Shown here one piece after another: positions 56,964 through 64,000 of a stretch of DNA of 64,000 nucleotides. This DNA is from Mycolicibacter heraklionensis (GTDB lineage Bacteria > Actinomycetota > Actinomycetes > Mycobacteriales > Mycobacteriaceae). The notes below the pieces were generated by a model. That model was not told the origin of the DNA. It saw only the letters and a program-made list of their open reading frames with translations, and did not search any database. The stretch lies in contig NZ_CP080997.1 of assembly GCF_019645815.1 (NCBI RefSeq), positions 2,980,880 to 3,044,879 of the forward strand. Direction: 5' to 3'. The position numbers and the translations under genes were made by a program. How positions within the stretch are numbered: the first letter of the stretch is position 1; each line of letters begins with the position of its first letter.

Positions 56964-57335
56964 TTAGGCGGACCCCATTGAGGCGTCTGCATCGGCGAAC
57001 TCGCAGAACGCTTGATATGCCCGCGCACCGTAGATCGTGGCGGGTCCACCGTGCATCAGGATGCTGACCCCGATTGCTTCGGCGGCTTCTTCCTTCGTCG
57101 CTCCAGCCCGTGCCGCGCCCTGAGTGTGCGAGGCGATGCAGCCATCGCAACCGGCGACGACCCCAATGGCCACAGCGATGAGTTCCTTGAATTTCTTGTC
57201 CAGCGCGCCGTCGGTCAGTGCGGCACTGCTCATCTCACCAAAGCCGCGGTAGACCCCGGGGATCATCTGACGCAAAGCGCGGTGCTGCGGGTTGAGTTCG
57301 TCAAGCACATCGTGATAGTGGCCTTTTTCGCTCAT
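56964..57335 (-). CDS. Carboxymuconolactone decarboxylase family (AhpD-like) protein
   Basis: A 123-residue CMD/AhpD-fold protein. The redox motif is G-C-D-G-C-I-A-S-H, a CxxC with the downstream His typical of AhpD-like peroxidase or thiol-reductase proteins. The preceding K-F-K-E-L-I-A-V-A-I helix is standard. A -10-like TATACT ends about 6 bases before the ATG, so the mRNA may be leaderless. A palindrome of the four-copy family (57351-57366) lies just behind that -10. It is divergent from the CsoR-family regulator. A thiol or persulfide redox role is inferred. Confidence 0.87.
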   Translation of the reverse strand: MSEKGHYHDVLDELNPQHRALRQMIPGVYRGFGEMSSAALTDGALDKKFKELIAVAIGVVAGCDGCIASHTQGAARAGATKEEAAEAIGVSILMHGGPATIYGARAYQAFCEFADADASMGSA

Positions 57336-57350
57336 GAACAGAGTATACCA

Positions 57351-57366
57351 GTACCCGCATAGGTAT
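57351..57366. promoter_or_regulatory. Operator palindrome copy 1, CMD-gene promoter
   Basis: GTACCC-GCAT-AGGTAT matches ATACCC-N4-GGGTAT with two mismatches. It lies between the likely -10 (AGTATA on the plus strand, 57342-57347) and -35 of the minus-strand CMD gene, a repressing position. Confidence 0.65.
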
Positions 57367-57368
57367 AG

Positions 57369-57722
<354 letters not shown>

Positions 57723-57764
57723 GCATGGCCTAGCCGCAGCGGGATTCGCGGATCAGGAGGAGTG

Positions 57765-58178
57765 ATGACAGCCGGATTGAACACGACGGTGCACGCACCG
57801 TTTGGCGACGTCGTCAAGCGCACCATTGAGGCGTTGGCGGATCACGGCTTCGGTGTGCTGACGACGATCGACGTCACGGCCACGTTGAAGCAGAAACTCG
57901 GGCATGACATGGAGGATTACCTAATCCTCGGAGCCTGTAACCCGGCACTGGCTCAACGCGCCCTGGACGTGGACCGTCACATCGGACAGTTGATGCCGTG
58001 CAACGTCGTGGTGCGATGCGATCCTGCCGACCCCGCCGGAGGTATTCTCGTCGAGGCGATGGACCCCACCGTGATGACCCAGACGACCGATCAGCAGGGC
58101 TTGCAGGAGATAGCCGACGAAGCGAGCGCCAAATTGCGTGCCGCCATCGACACGCTGATCCGGGCGAGTTCATCGTAG
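57765..58178 (+). CDS. DUF302 family protein
   Basis: A 137-residue DUF302 protein: V-V-K-R-T-I-E-A-L-A-D-H-G-F-G-V-L-T-T-I-D-V, then D-Y-L-I-L-G-A-C-N-P and L-M-P-C-N-V-V-V-R. Both cysteines lie in conserved positions. The ATG with AGGAGG four bases away is preferred over a GTG three bases upstream. DUF302 proteins are frequent in sulfide-oxidation and CstR-type gene sets; biochemical function unknown. Probably co-transcribed with the repressor gene. Confidence 0.88.
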   Translation: MTAGLNTTVHAPFGDVVKRTIEALADHGFGVLTTIDVTATLKQKLGHDMEDYLILGACNPALAQRALDVDRHIGQLMPCNVVVRCDPADPAGGILVEAMDPTVMTQTTDQQGLQEIADEASAKLRAAIDTLIRASSS

Positions 58179-58314
58179 TCAGGTTCCCGACACTCGCAGG
58201 CCCGGAATTTTCCCGGTCTCGGTTGTTGCTTCTGCCTGCGATCGTCAAACCCGCGTCGACGTTCTGGCCCCCCGGGCACTCGTGACCGCGATGGCGGGCC
58301 TACCTCGCCTGCGT

Positions 58315-58653
58315 TCAGGCCGAGCCCACCGCCACCGGTGCGTCATGCATGAAGTCTGCTCGGTCCGGGCAGTAGAACGCGATCGCGGTCGCGAGGAATT
58401 GCCATGACCGACTCCGATCGGTGCCCGTCGGGAGGTTGTCGGCGATAAAAGCCGCGGCGCGGCCGGGGCCGGCGTCTATGCCGTTTCGCTGTCGTTCACA
58501 GACGATCTTGCCGAGCCAGGCGTCGTAGTCGTGCGGGCCGTAGATGCCGTAGTTGTGCAATTGTCCGACGAAGTCGCTGTCAGTGTCGGCGTGCGCCGGC
58601 GCCGCCAGGGATGCCGCTGTGGCGATGGCCGCGATAAGACTGATGATCTTCAT
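58315..58653 (-). CDS. Secreted DUF732-like protein
   Basis: A 112-residue exported protein. The signal peptide is M-K-I-I-S-L-I-A-A-I-A-T-A-A-S-L-A-A-P-A-H-A, cleaved before D-T-D. The mature part (D-F-V-G-Q-L-H-N-Y-G-I-Y-G, one Cys in V-C-E-R and one in F-Y-C-P-D) has the helical two-cysteine pattern of mycobacterial DUF732 proteins. The ATG start is chosen because it gives a clean signal peptide. It begins 16 bases after the DUF5078-like gene on the same strand. Function unknown. Confidence 0.85.
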   Translation of the reverse strand: MKIISLIAAIATAASLAAPAHADTDSDFVGQLHNYGIYGPHDYDAWLGKIVCERQRNGIDAGPGRAAAFIADNLPTGTDRSRSWQFLATAIAFYCPDRADFMHDAPVAVGSA

Positions 58654-58669
58654 ATGCTCGCCGTTCCCC

Positions 58670-59125
58670 TCAGCCCCAGACGGAGTCGTCATCCGGCGGG
58701 TATTGACCGCAGGATTGGGCTGTTTTGGCCACCACACCCTTGTTGTTGAAGAACAGCTTCCCCCAATTGGGCCAACTTGCGGTCAGCGGGTCCGCCAGGT
58801 GCGTTGCCCAGTCCTCGGATGTTGCCCTGCGCTGCGCTGGCGCCATGGCGAAGAATCGGTGGATTTCGTCTTGCGCTGCTCGTTGGACTTCCGGTGAGTG
58901 GTTGTGCATATCGATTATGTAGCGCTCGTAGTACACCGGCGTGTGGTCGCGAGCCGCAGCTAAGAGCTGCTCAGCGGTACAGGTTGTAGCGATGATCCGA
59001 CGAGGTATCGGGTAGTCGTCAGTGGAATCCGCCGCCGCTGCGGGCGACAGCCAGGCGCCGACCACGCCGAGCGTCAGCAGTGCAGCAGCACCCACGCCGG
59101 CCAAAGATCTCCCCGATTGAGACAT
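58670..59125 (-). CDS. Secreted DUF5078-like protein
   Basis: A 151-residue exported protein from the ATG giving M-S-Q-S-G-R-S-L-A-G-V-G, with an AAGGAAGG ribosome site. The signal segment A-A-L-L-T-L-G-V-V-G-A-W-L ends at A-A-A-A-D. The mature part holds C-T-A-E-Q-L-L-A-A-A-R, Y-I-I-D-M-H-N-H-S and W-P-N-W-G-K-L-F-F-N-N-K-G-V, the pattern of a small mycobacterial secreted family. Function unknown. The frame is open upstream to 59380, across two operator palindromes, so the downstream start is preferred. First gene of a two-gene operon with the DUF732-like gene. Confidence 0.82.
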   Translation of the reverse strand: MSQSGRSLAGVGAAALLTLGVVGAWLSPAAAADSTDDYPIPRRIIATTCTAEQLLAAARDHTPVYYERYIIDMHNHSPEVQRAAQDEIHRFFAMAPAQRRATSEDWATHLADPLTASWPNWGKLFFNNKGVVAKTAQSCGQYPPDDDSVWG

Positions 59126-59279
59126 ATCGCGTGCAGCCTTCCTTGCGCCAAGCCAGATCGCGCCGTGCCGGTCGTCAGCAGCTGGAAACGTCCTTCGCCC
59201 AGAAGCTGGCGGACCCTCAATCCAGCACTTCCGCATGAGTTCCGCACCGACGTCCGGCACGCTGCGCCTGAACTGTAAT

Positions 59280-59295
59280 ATACCCGTACCGGTAG
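59280..59295. promoter_or_regulatory. Operator palindrome copy 3
   Basis: ATACCC-GTAC-CGGTAG matches ATACCC-N4-GGGTAT with two mismatches and contains the inner palindrome TACCGGTA. On the minus strand it abuts a TATATT hexamer (plus strand 59277-59282) that could be the -10 of the secreted-protein operon. Confidence 0.55.
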
Positions 59296-59335
59296 GGGCT
59301 TCCTCTGGCTTCGGACAACTCATTTCACATTCTCT

Positions 59336-59351
59336 ATACCCTATAGGGTAT
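59336..59351. promoter_or_regulatory. Operator palindrome copy 4, perfect
   Basis: ATACCCTATAGGGTAT is a perfect 16-base palindrome and the best copy of the family. TATACC inside it could serve as a plus-strand -10, with CGGACA 17 bases upstream as a weak -35. The transcript would head toward mmpS-mmpL-doxDA with a leader of about 350 bases. Confidence 0.75.
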
Positions 59352-59457
59352 GGTTCGAGCGTGGCGGACGCAAGGGACACAGCTCAAAGGCTGGCATTAC
59401 CGCGTCCGGAAAATGAAGACGGAGCCAGTATTCGGTGAGGGCCCACAAGGAGGGACA

Positions 59458-59703
59458 GTGAGATCGAGATGGGGCGCGCCGACGCGTTCGGCGTCGACGC
59501 TGGCGGCACTCGCTCAGGCGACACGGCCAGTCCTACGCCCTGGCACATCCGTTGGGGATCGGCCTCCAGTCGTTCCTGGAATGTGTAGAAACATTGCCCC
59601 AACCCACACCCTGTCCAACACCCCCGACGTGCGCAATTCATCTGCCATGCAACGGCCCACCGCTGAAACCACGCGAACCTGTGGCGGTGAACGTCGATGC
59701 TGA
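59458..59703 (+). CDS. Possible small ORF ahead of mmpS
   Basis: A GTG is preceded by a strong AAGGAGGG site and opens 81 codons whose TGA overlaps the mmpS ATG by 7 bases, as in coupled genes. The product is Pro/Thr/Arg-rich with no recognisable fold (V-R-S-R-W-G-A-P-T-R), so it may not be a real protein. Listed because of the ribosome site and the overlap. Confidence 0.25.
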   Translation: MRSRWGAPTRSASTLAALAQATRPVLRPGTSVGDRPPVVPGMCRNIAPTHTLSNTPDVRNSSAMQRPTAETTRTCGGERRC

Positions 59704-60128
59704 CGCTGTTCAAACGCCTGTGGGTTCCACTGGTGGTCGCCGCTGCCGCGGTCGCCGGGACCGTGGCCGTAGTCAATCTACGCGGCGCGTTCGGCGCTGA
59801 CGAGATCTTCGGCTGGAGTGGCAGGGGATCCGAAATCATCGAGTCGATCAACGAAAAGCACATCACCTACGAGGTCTTCGGCCCTGCGGACACCGCCGGT
59901 GGCGTGAGCTTCTTGAACCGGGACACCCGGACCGAGCAGGCTCAGTACACCGGCTTGCCGTGGACTCATGAGATCATCACCACCAGCCCGGCGGTGATCG
60001 GCAACCTGGTGGCCCAGGGCGATGGGGATCAGATCGGCTGCCGGATCACGGTCAACGGCGTGATCAAGGATGAGCACATCGTCACCGGCCACCACGCCCA
60101 GGTGTTCTGTCTGGTGAAGGCCGCATGA
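59697..60128 (+). CDS. mmpS: MmpS family accessory protein
   Basis: Membrane-anchored periplasmic partner of an MmpL transporter, 143 residues. There is one N-terminal helix (L-W-V-P-L-V-V-A-A-A-A-V-A-G-T-V-A-V), then the family strand motif I-T-Y-E-V-F-G-P-A-D-T-A-G-G-V-S-F-L. The family ending (G-D-G-D-Q-I-G-C-R-I-T-V-N-G, then H-A-Q-V-F-C-L-V) keeps both conserved cysteines. Closest in type to MmpS4/MmpS5. The stop overlaps the mmpL start by 4 bases. Confidence 0.93.
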   Translation: MLTLFKRLWVPLVVAAAAVAGTVAVVNLRGAFGADEIFGWSGRGSEIIESINEKHITYEVFGPADTAGGVSFLNRDTRTEQAQYTGLPWTHEIITTSPAVIGNLVAQGDGDQIGCRITVNGVIKDEHIVTGHHAQVFCLVKAA

Positions 60129-63031
60129 GCGCGCACGACACGACCAGCCGCCCGGCCTACATGCGGCTGGTCCGCACGCTGGCGTGGCCGCTGATCGTCT
60201 TCTGGCTGCTGCTCACCGCCGGGCTGAACCTGCTGGTGCCGCCGATCGAGTCCGTGGCCCGCACCCACGCTGTGACCATGTCGCCGCAGGACGCACCGGC
60301 GATGATCGCGGCCAAACACATCGGTAAGAAATTCGAGGAGTTCGACTCCGACTCGATGGTGATGCTGGTGCTGGAGGGTGACGAGAAACTCGGCCCCGAA
60401 GCGCACCACTACTACGACGGCCTGATCACCCAGCTCGACAAGGACCACACCCACATCCAGCACATCCAGAATCTGTGGGGTGATCCGATCACCGCCGCCG
60501 GTGTGCAGAGCACCGACGGCAAGGCCGCTTACGCGCAGATCCACACCGCCGGCGACCAGGGCAGCACGCTGGGCAATGCCTCGGTCGACGCGGTCCGCAA
60601 GATCGTCGCCGCCGACCCGCCGCCGCCGGGACTGAAGGTCTATGTCACCGGTCAAGCGGCGCTGACCACCGACATGACCGAGGCCGCCGACCATTCCATG
60701 CTCACGATGATGGGGGTGACCGGTCTGGTCATCATCATCATGCTGTCGATCGTCTACCGCTCGGCTGCCACGGTGGCGCTTGCGCTGGTGATGGTGGGCT
60801 TCGAGATGGGCACCGCACGCGGCCTGGTAGCGCTACTGGGAAATCTGGGCCTGCTGGGTTTCTCGACGTTCGTGGTCGCGATGCTGTCATCATTGGCGAT
60901 CGCCGCCGGCACCGACTACGCGATCTTTCTGATCGGTCGCTACCACGAGGCGCGCAACGCCGGTGAAGACCGAGAAACCGCTTGGTATTCGATGTTTCGC
61001 GGCACCTGGCATGTGATCCTGGGTTCGGGCCTGACGATTGCCGGGGCCTCGCTGTGCCTGCATTTCGCCCGGTTGTCCTACTTCAAGGCCCTGGGTATCC
61101 CGTCGGCGCTGGGGTTGCTGGTGGTGATCGCCGGTGCGCTGACCGTCGCCCCCGCCGTCGTCGCGGTCGCCGCCCCCGCGTTGGACCCCAAGCGGGTGGA
61201 GGGCCGCGGCTGGCGTCGGATCGGTACCGCCAACGTCCGTTGGCCCGGACCGGTGTTCGTCGCCGCCCTGCTGGTCACCCTGGCCGGGATGCTGGCGGTG
61301 CCGGGGATGAAGATCAGCTTCAACGACCGCTACTACATCCCGAAGGATCTGCCGTCGAATGTTGGCTACGACGCTGCCGAGCGGCATTTCAGCGCGGCGC
61401 GGATGAACCCGGACATGCTGATGGTCGAGACCGACCACGACATGCGCAACCCCAGCGACATGATCCTGCTGGACCGGATCGCCAAGAACATGTTCCGCAG
61501 CCGCGGCATCGAGCGGGTGCAGAGCATCACCAGACCGCTGGGCAGCCCGATCGACCACACCTCGATCCCGTTCCAGATCAGCATGCAGGCGGTGCCGATC
61601 CAGGAGAACCTGCAGTTCATGAACGACCGGATGAGTGACATGCTCAAGATGAGCAATGACCTCGACGGCACCATCACGTCGATGACCCGACTGCGTGATC
61701 TGGTCAGCCGGATGGGCGCCACGACCGGTCGGATGTCTGCCGATATGGCTTCGATCGACGAGACCGTCGAGGAGATCCGCGACCACATCGCCGACTTCGA
61801 CGACGTCATCCGCCCGATCCGCAACTACGTCTACTGGGAGCAGCACTGCTTCAACATCAATGTCTGCTGGGCGGCCCGTTCGGTCTTCGAGGCCTACGAC
61901 GGCATGGACAAGTTCAGCATGAAGATGCAGCCGCTGCTGCAGGACGTCGAGGACATGGACGCCGTGCTGCCCGAGATCGTCGACCAGTTCGATCCGATGA
62001 TCGCGATCGCGAAATCGATGCAGGGCAGCCTGCTGTCCATGCACTCCAGCTTCTCGGGTCTGGTCAACCAGATGTCGCGGATGACCGACACTGCCGGGGC
62101 GATGGGGCAGGCGTTCGACGCGTCGAAGTCCGACGACTACTTCTACCTCCCGCCGGAGGCGTTCGACAATCCTGACTTCAAGAAGGGGCTGGAACTCTTC
62201 CTGTCCCCGGACGGCAAGGCCGCACGGTTCATCGTCACCTACGACGCCGACCCGGCCACCCCGAAGGGCATCGCATTCGTCGAGCCACTGCTGGCCGCCG
62301 CCCATGACGCGGTCAAGGGCACGCCGCTGACCGACGCCAAGTTCTACCTGACCGGCACCGCCGCGGTCTACAACGACATCCAGACCGGTTCACGTTATGA
62401 CATCTTGATCGTCGGCACGGCCGCGGTGACCTTGATCTTCATCGTGATGCTGCTACTCACCCGAGCGCTGGTGGCCGCGGCGGTGATCGTCGGCACCGTG
62501 CTGCTGTCACTGAGCGCGGCGTTCGGGCTCAGTGTGCTGGTCTGGCAACACCTCCTCGGGCTGCCGCTGAACTGGATCGCCCCGGTGTTCGGGGTGATCA
62601 TCCTGCTGGCGGTGGGTTCCGACTACAACCTGCTGTTGGTCCTGCGATTCCAGGAGGAGATCGGGCTGGGGACCCGCACCGGCATCAAGACGGGCATCAT
62701 CCGCTCGATCGGCGGCACCGGGTCAGTGGTCACCGCGGCTGGGCTGGTCTTCGCCTTCACGATGATGTCGATGGCCGCCAGCGACCTGTATTCGATCGGC
62801 CAGGCCGGGTCCACGATCGGGCTCGGGCTGCTGTTCGACACCCTGATTGTGCGATCGTTCCTGACACCAGCGGCGGCAGCGCTGCTCGGACGGTGGTTCT
62901 GGTGGCCCCAGCGGGTGCACAACCGACCGGTACGCGACATGGCACCGCCTACCACGCCGATCCCGGTGGCTGTTCTGCCACCACCGACCGGCGACCAAAC
63001 AGGCACCACACAACATCCGGAAACGCAATAA
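60125..63031 (+). CDS. mmpL: MmpL family RND transporter (MmpL4/5 type)
   Basis: Large inner-membrane exporter of 968 residues with twelve helices in two halves. Each half carries the proton-relay Asp-Tyr pair (A-G-T-D-Y-A-I-F-L and V-G-S-D-Y-N-L-L-L). The periplasmic loop between helices 7 and 8 is long and helical (M-S-D-M-L-K-M-S-N-D-L), typical of MmpL4/MmpL5, which export siderophores, lipids or drugs. The cargo here is unknown. A doxDA-like gene follows after 26 bases, an unusual partner that suggests a thiol or sulfur link. Confidence 0.93.
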   Translation: MSAHDTTSRPAYMRLVRTLAWPLIVFWLLLTAGLNLLVPPIESVARTHAVTMSPQDAPAMIAAKHIGKKFEEFDSDSMVMLVLEGDEKLGPEAHHYYDGLITQLDKDHTHIQHIQNLWGDPITAAGVQSTDGKAAYAQIHTAGDQGSTLGNASVDAVRKIVAADPPPPGLKVYVTGQAALTTDMTEAADHSMLTMMGVTGLVIIIMLSIVYRSAATVALALVMVGFEMGTARGLVALLGNLGLLGFSTFVVAMLSSLAIAAGTDYAIFLIGRYHEARNAGEDRETAWYSMFRGTWHVILGSGLTIAGASLCLHFARLSYFKALGIPSALGLLVVIAGALTVAPAVVAVAAPALDPKRVEGRGWRRIGTANVRWPGPVFVAALLVTLAGMLAVPGMKISFNDRYYIPKDLPSNVGYDAAERHFSAARMNPDMLMVETDHDMRNPSDMILLDRIAKNMFRSRGIERVQSITRPLGSPIDHTSIPFQISMQAVPIQENLQFMNDRMSDMLKMSNDLDGTITSMTRLRDLVSRMGATTGRMSADMASIDETVEEIRDHIADFDDVIRPIRNYVYWEQHCFNINVCWAARSVFEAYDGMDKFSMKMQPLLQDVEDMDAVLPEIVDQFDPMIAIAKSMQGSLLSMHSSFSGLVNQMSRMTDTAGAMGQAFDASKSDDYFYLPPEAFDNPDFKKGLELFLSPDGKAARFIVTYDADPATPKGIAFVEPLLAAAHDAVKGTPLTDAKFYLTGTAAVYNDIQTGSRYDILIVGTAAVTLIFIVMLLLTRALVAAAVIVGTVLLSLSAAFGLSVLVWQHLLGLPLNWIAPVFGVIILLAVGSDYNLLLVLRFQEEIGLGTRTGIKTGIIRSIGGTGSVVTAAGLVFAFTMMSMAASDLYSIGQAGSTIGLGLLFDTLIVRSFLTPAAAALLGRWFWWPQRVHNRPVRDMAPPTTPIPVAVLPPPTGDQTGTTQHPETQ

Positions 63032-63057
63032 CACCGCGATCAGAGAAAGCGTGACAC

Positions 63058-64000
63058 ATGCCCGCCAAGAGTGTTGATGAAGGCTTAGACCGTACCCAGA
63101 CCCCGTTCGCTACCGCCGCACTGGTCGCTCTGCCCGTGCGCCTGGTCCTCGGCTGGACGTATTTCTCGGCCTTTTGGCGGCGAGTCGTGCTGTCCAACAA
63201 ACTGAATCCAGATCTACCGGGCTACGTCGGTGAGAAGTTCAATCATTTCCTGCCTCATTCGATCGGGATCGGGCCGATCATGGAGCATCTTCTGACCGCA
63301 CCGGGCCTGCTTCGCGTCGCCATGATCGCATTCACGATCGTCGAGGGCATCGCTGGCGCCTGTATGATCCTCGGCTTGTTCACCCGGCCCGTGGCGGTAA
63401 TCGTGTCAGCCCTGGCGTTCGGGATCTTGATCAGTGCCGGATGGTTGGGTACGACCTGCCTGGACGAATGGCAGATCGGGATTCTCGGCGTCGCCGGCGG
63501 GCTGTTGTTGTTCCTCAGCGGCGGGGGGCACTACTCTCTGGACGGATTCCTGGCGGCAAGGAATTACGCGTTCACCCGCACCCGAATGTTTTCCTGGCTG
63601 ACCTCTGGCGATGTGACACTCGACCGTAGAGCCGTATTCGCCGGGTCAATCGCTGTGCTGTCCTTGACGCTCTTCACCAACCAGTATTTTCACGGTGGCT
63701 TGTATGGTCCGCTGCACAATAAGTCGATTGCACCGACCATAGAGATATCCGACGCCCGCATCGATACCGACGTGCTGCGGTTCACGATCTATCGCACTGA
63801 CGGTGTCGACGTGTACGGGTCTTTTCTCATCGGCGTAACAGTCACCGACGACACCACCGGCAAGAAGGTCGTGGATTTAAACGCCGACCAGCTGAGCCGA
63901 CTGCCGCAACACGCTATCGCCAACCGGTACATAGCCAAGGTCAAGCCCGGCGCGCACAGTCTCATCGTCCCACTTGGCGCCAAGGCAGACCTGACGATGA
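63058..64000 (+). CDS. DoxD-DoxA thiosulfate:quinone oxidoreductase-like protein, 3' end cut
   Basis: The frame is open to the right edge, with 314 complete codons visible from the ATG (M-P-A-K-S-V-D-E-G-L-D). Residues about 15-190 are a DoxD-type membrane domain with four to five helices (P-V-R-L-V-L-G-W-T-Y-F-S-A-F-W-R-R, I-V-E-G-I-A-G-A-C-M-I-L-G-L and W-Q-I-G-I-L-G-V-A-G-G-L). After another helix near 200 comes a strand-rich part (I-S-D-A-R-I-D-T-D-V-L-R-F-T-I-Y) like the DoxA subunit. In Acidianus, DoxDA oxidises thiosulfate to tetrathionate with quinone. It lies in an operon with mmpS-mmpL. The fusion assignment is from motif recall, not a search. Confidence 0.78.
   Translation, partial: MPAKSVDEGLDRTQTPFATAALVALPVRLVLGWTYFSAFWRRVVLSNKLNPDLPGYVGEKFNHFLPHSIGIGPIMEHLLTAPGLLRVAMIAFTIVEGIAGACMILGLFTRPVAVIVSALAFGILISAGWLGTTCLDEWQIGILGVAGGLLLFLSGGGHYSLDGFLAARNYAFTRTRMFSWLTSGDVTLDRRAVFAGSIAVLSLTLFTNQYFHGGLYGPLHNKSIAPTIEISDARIDTDVLRFTIYRTDGVDVYGSFLIGVTVTDDTTGKKVVDLNADQLSRLPQHAIANRYIAKVKPGAHSLIVPLGAKADLTM

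Larger units (their letters stand above)
59126..59696. other. Divergent regulatory region with two operator palindromes
   Basis: This 570-base region separates the secreted-protein pair from mmpS-mmpL-doxDA. It holds operator copies 3 and 4 and a long untranslated stretch before mmpS. A possible small ORF (59458-59703) is listed separately. No RNA gene or terminator was recognised. Confidence 0.6.

Noticed and set aside
59350..59456. Coding start at the ATG just after the perfect palindrome
   Set aside because: This ATG lies at the operator edge with no ribosome site; the reading looks non-protein-like up to the GTG at 59458.

Overview
The window is chromosomal DNA of a high-GC mycobacterium. 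Gene order is recX-recA, DUF3046, glycosyltransferase, ephG, a pspA/clgR block, pgsA3, argA, ftsK, Rv2749/Rv2750/Rv2751-like genes, rnj, dapA, thyX and, further on, ycaQ-like, dfrA, thyA, dienelactone hydrolase and an Rv2766c-like fabG. This follows the recA-thyA segment of Mycobacterium tuberculosis, with local insertions. RecA carries an in-frame intein at the site used in M. leprae rather than the M. tuberculosis site. The species cannot be fixed from the sequence alone.

Layout. 1-21.8 kb is mostly conserved core: the end of a glutamate-type ABC permease, DNA repair (recX, recA with a LexA box and a second damage-promoter motif), the phage-shock/ClgR block behind a SigE-like promoter, a 57-bp tandem repeat, pgsA3, argA, a wax ester synthase, ftsK, rnj, dapA and thyX. 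21.8-30.9 kb is an unusual divergent cluster: a prenyl diphosphate synthase and an unknown protein on one strand; on the other, two unknown proteins, an adenylyl cyclase-AAA ATPase-TPR protein and a phytoene-desaturase-like flavoprotein in tight overlapping order. 30.9-36.0 kb holds a PknH-sensor lipoprotein, CsbD and a DoxX-like membrane protein, then the ycaQ-dfrA-thyA operon and a dienelactone hydrolase. 36.1-48.1 kb is lipid or xenobiotic catabolism: two TetR regulators, a flavin monooxygenase, MFS transporter, APH-like kinase, two SDRs, an acyl-CoA dehydrogenase and an acyl-CoA synthetase, with rmuC in between.

48.1-56.3 kb is an integrative element. A 13E12-type DUF222-HNH gene with a LexA box over its start is cut inside its HNH motif, and ten bases later a large serine recombinase begins. 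Next come a small ORF, a RepSA-like initiator, an FtsK-type translocase and an SCO3933-like regulator on the opposite strand, then an ABM-domain protein and an XRE regulator. This is the gene set of an actinobacterial integrative and conjugative element (AICE). I could not find the missing end of the HNH gene anywhere to the right.

57-64 kb looks like a reactive-sulfur response module. A CsoR-family repressor keeps both cysteines but lacks the metal-binding histidine, as persulfide-sensing CstR proteins do. Around it are a carboxymuconolactone-decarboxylase-like protein, a DUF302 protein, two small exported proteins and an mmpS-mmpL operon. The operon's third gene, cut by the right edge, encodes a DoxD-DoxA thiosulfate:quinone oxidoreductase-like fusion. 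Four copies of a 16-bp palindrome (ATACCC-N4-GGGTAT type) lie in its two divergent intergenic regions, so I propose one regulon. This module and the isoprenoid/cyclase cluster are the two best candidates for undescribed biology.
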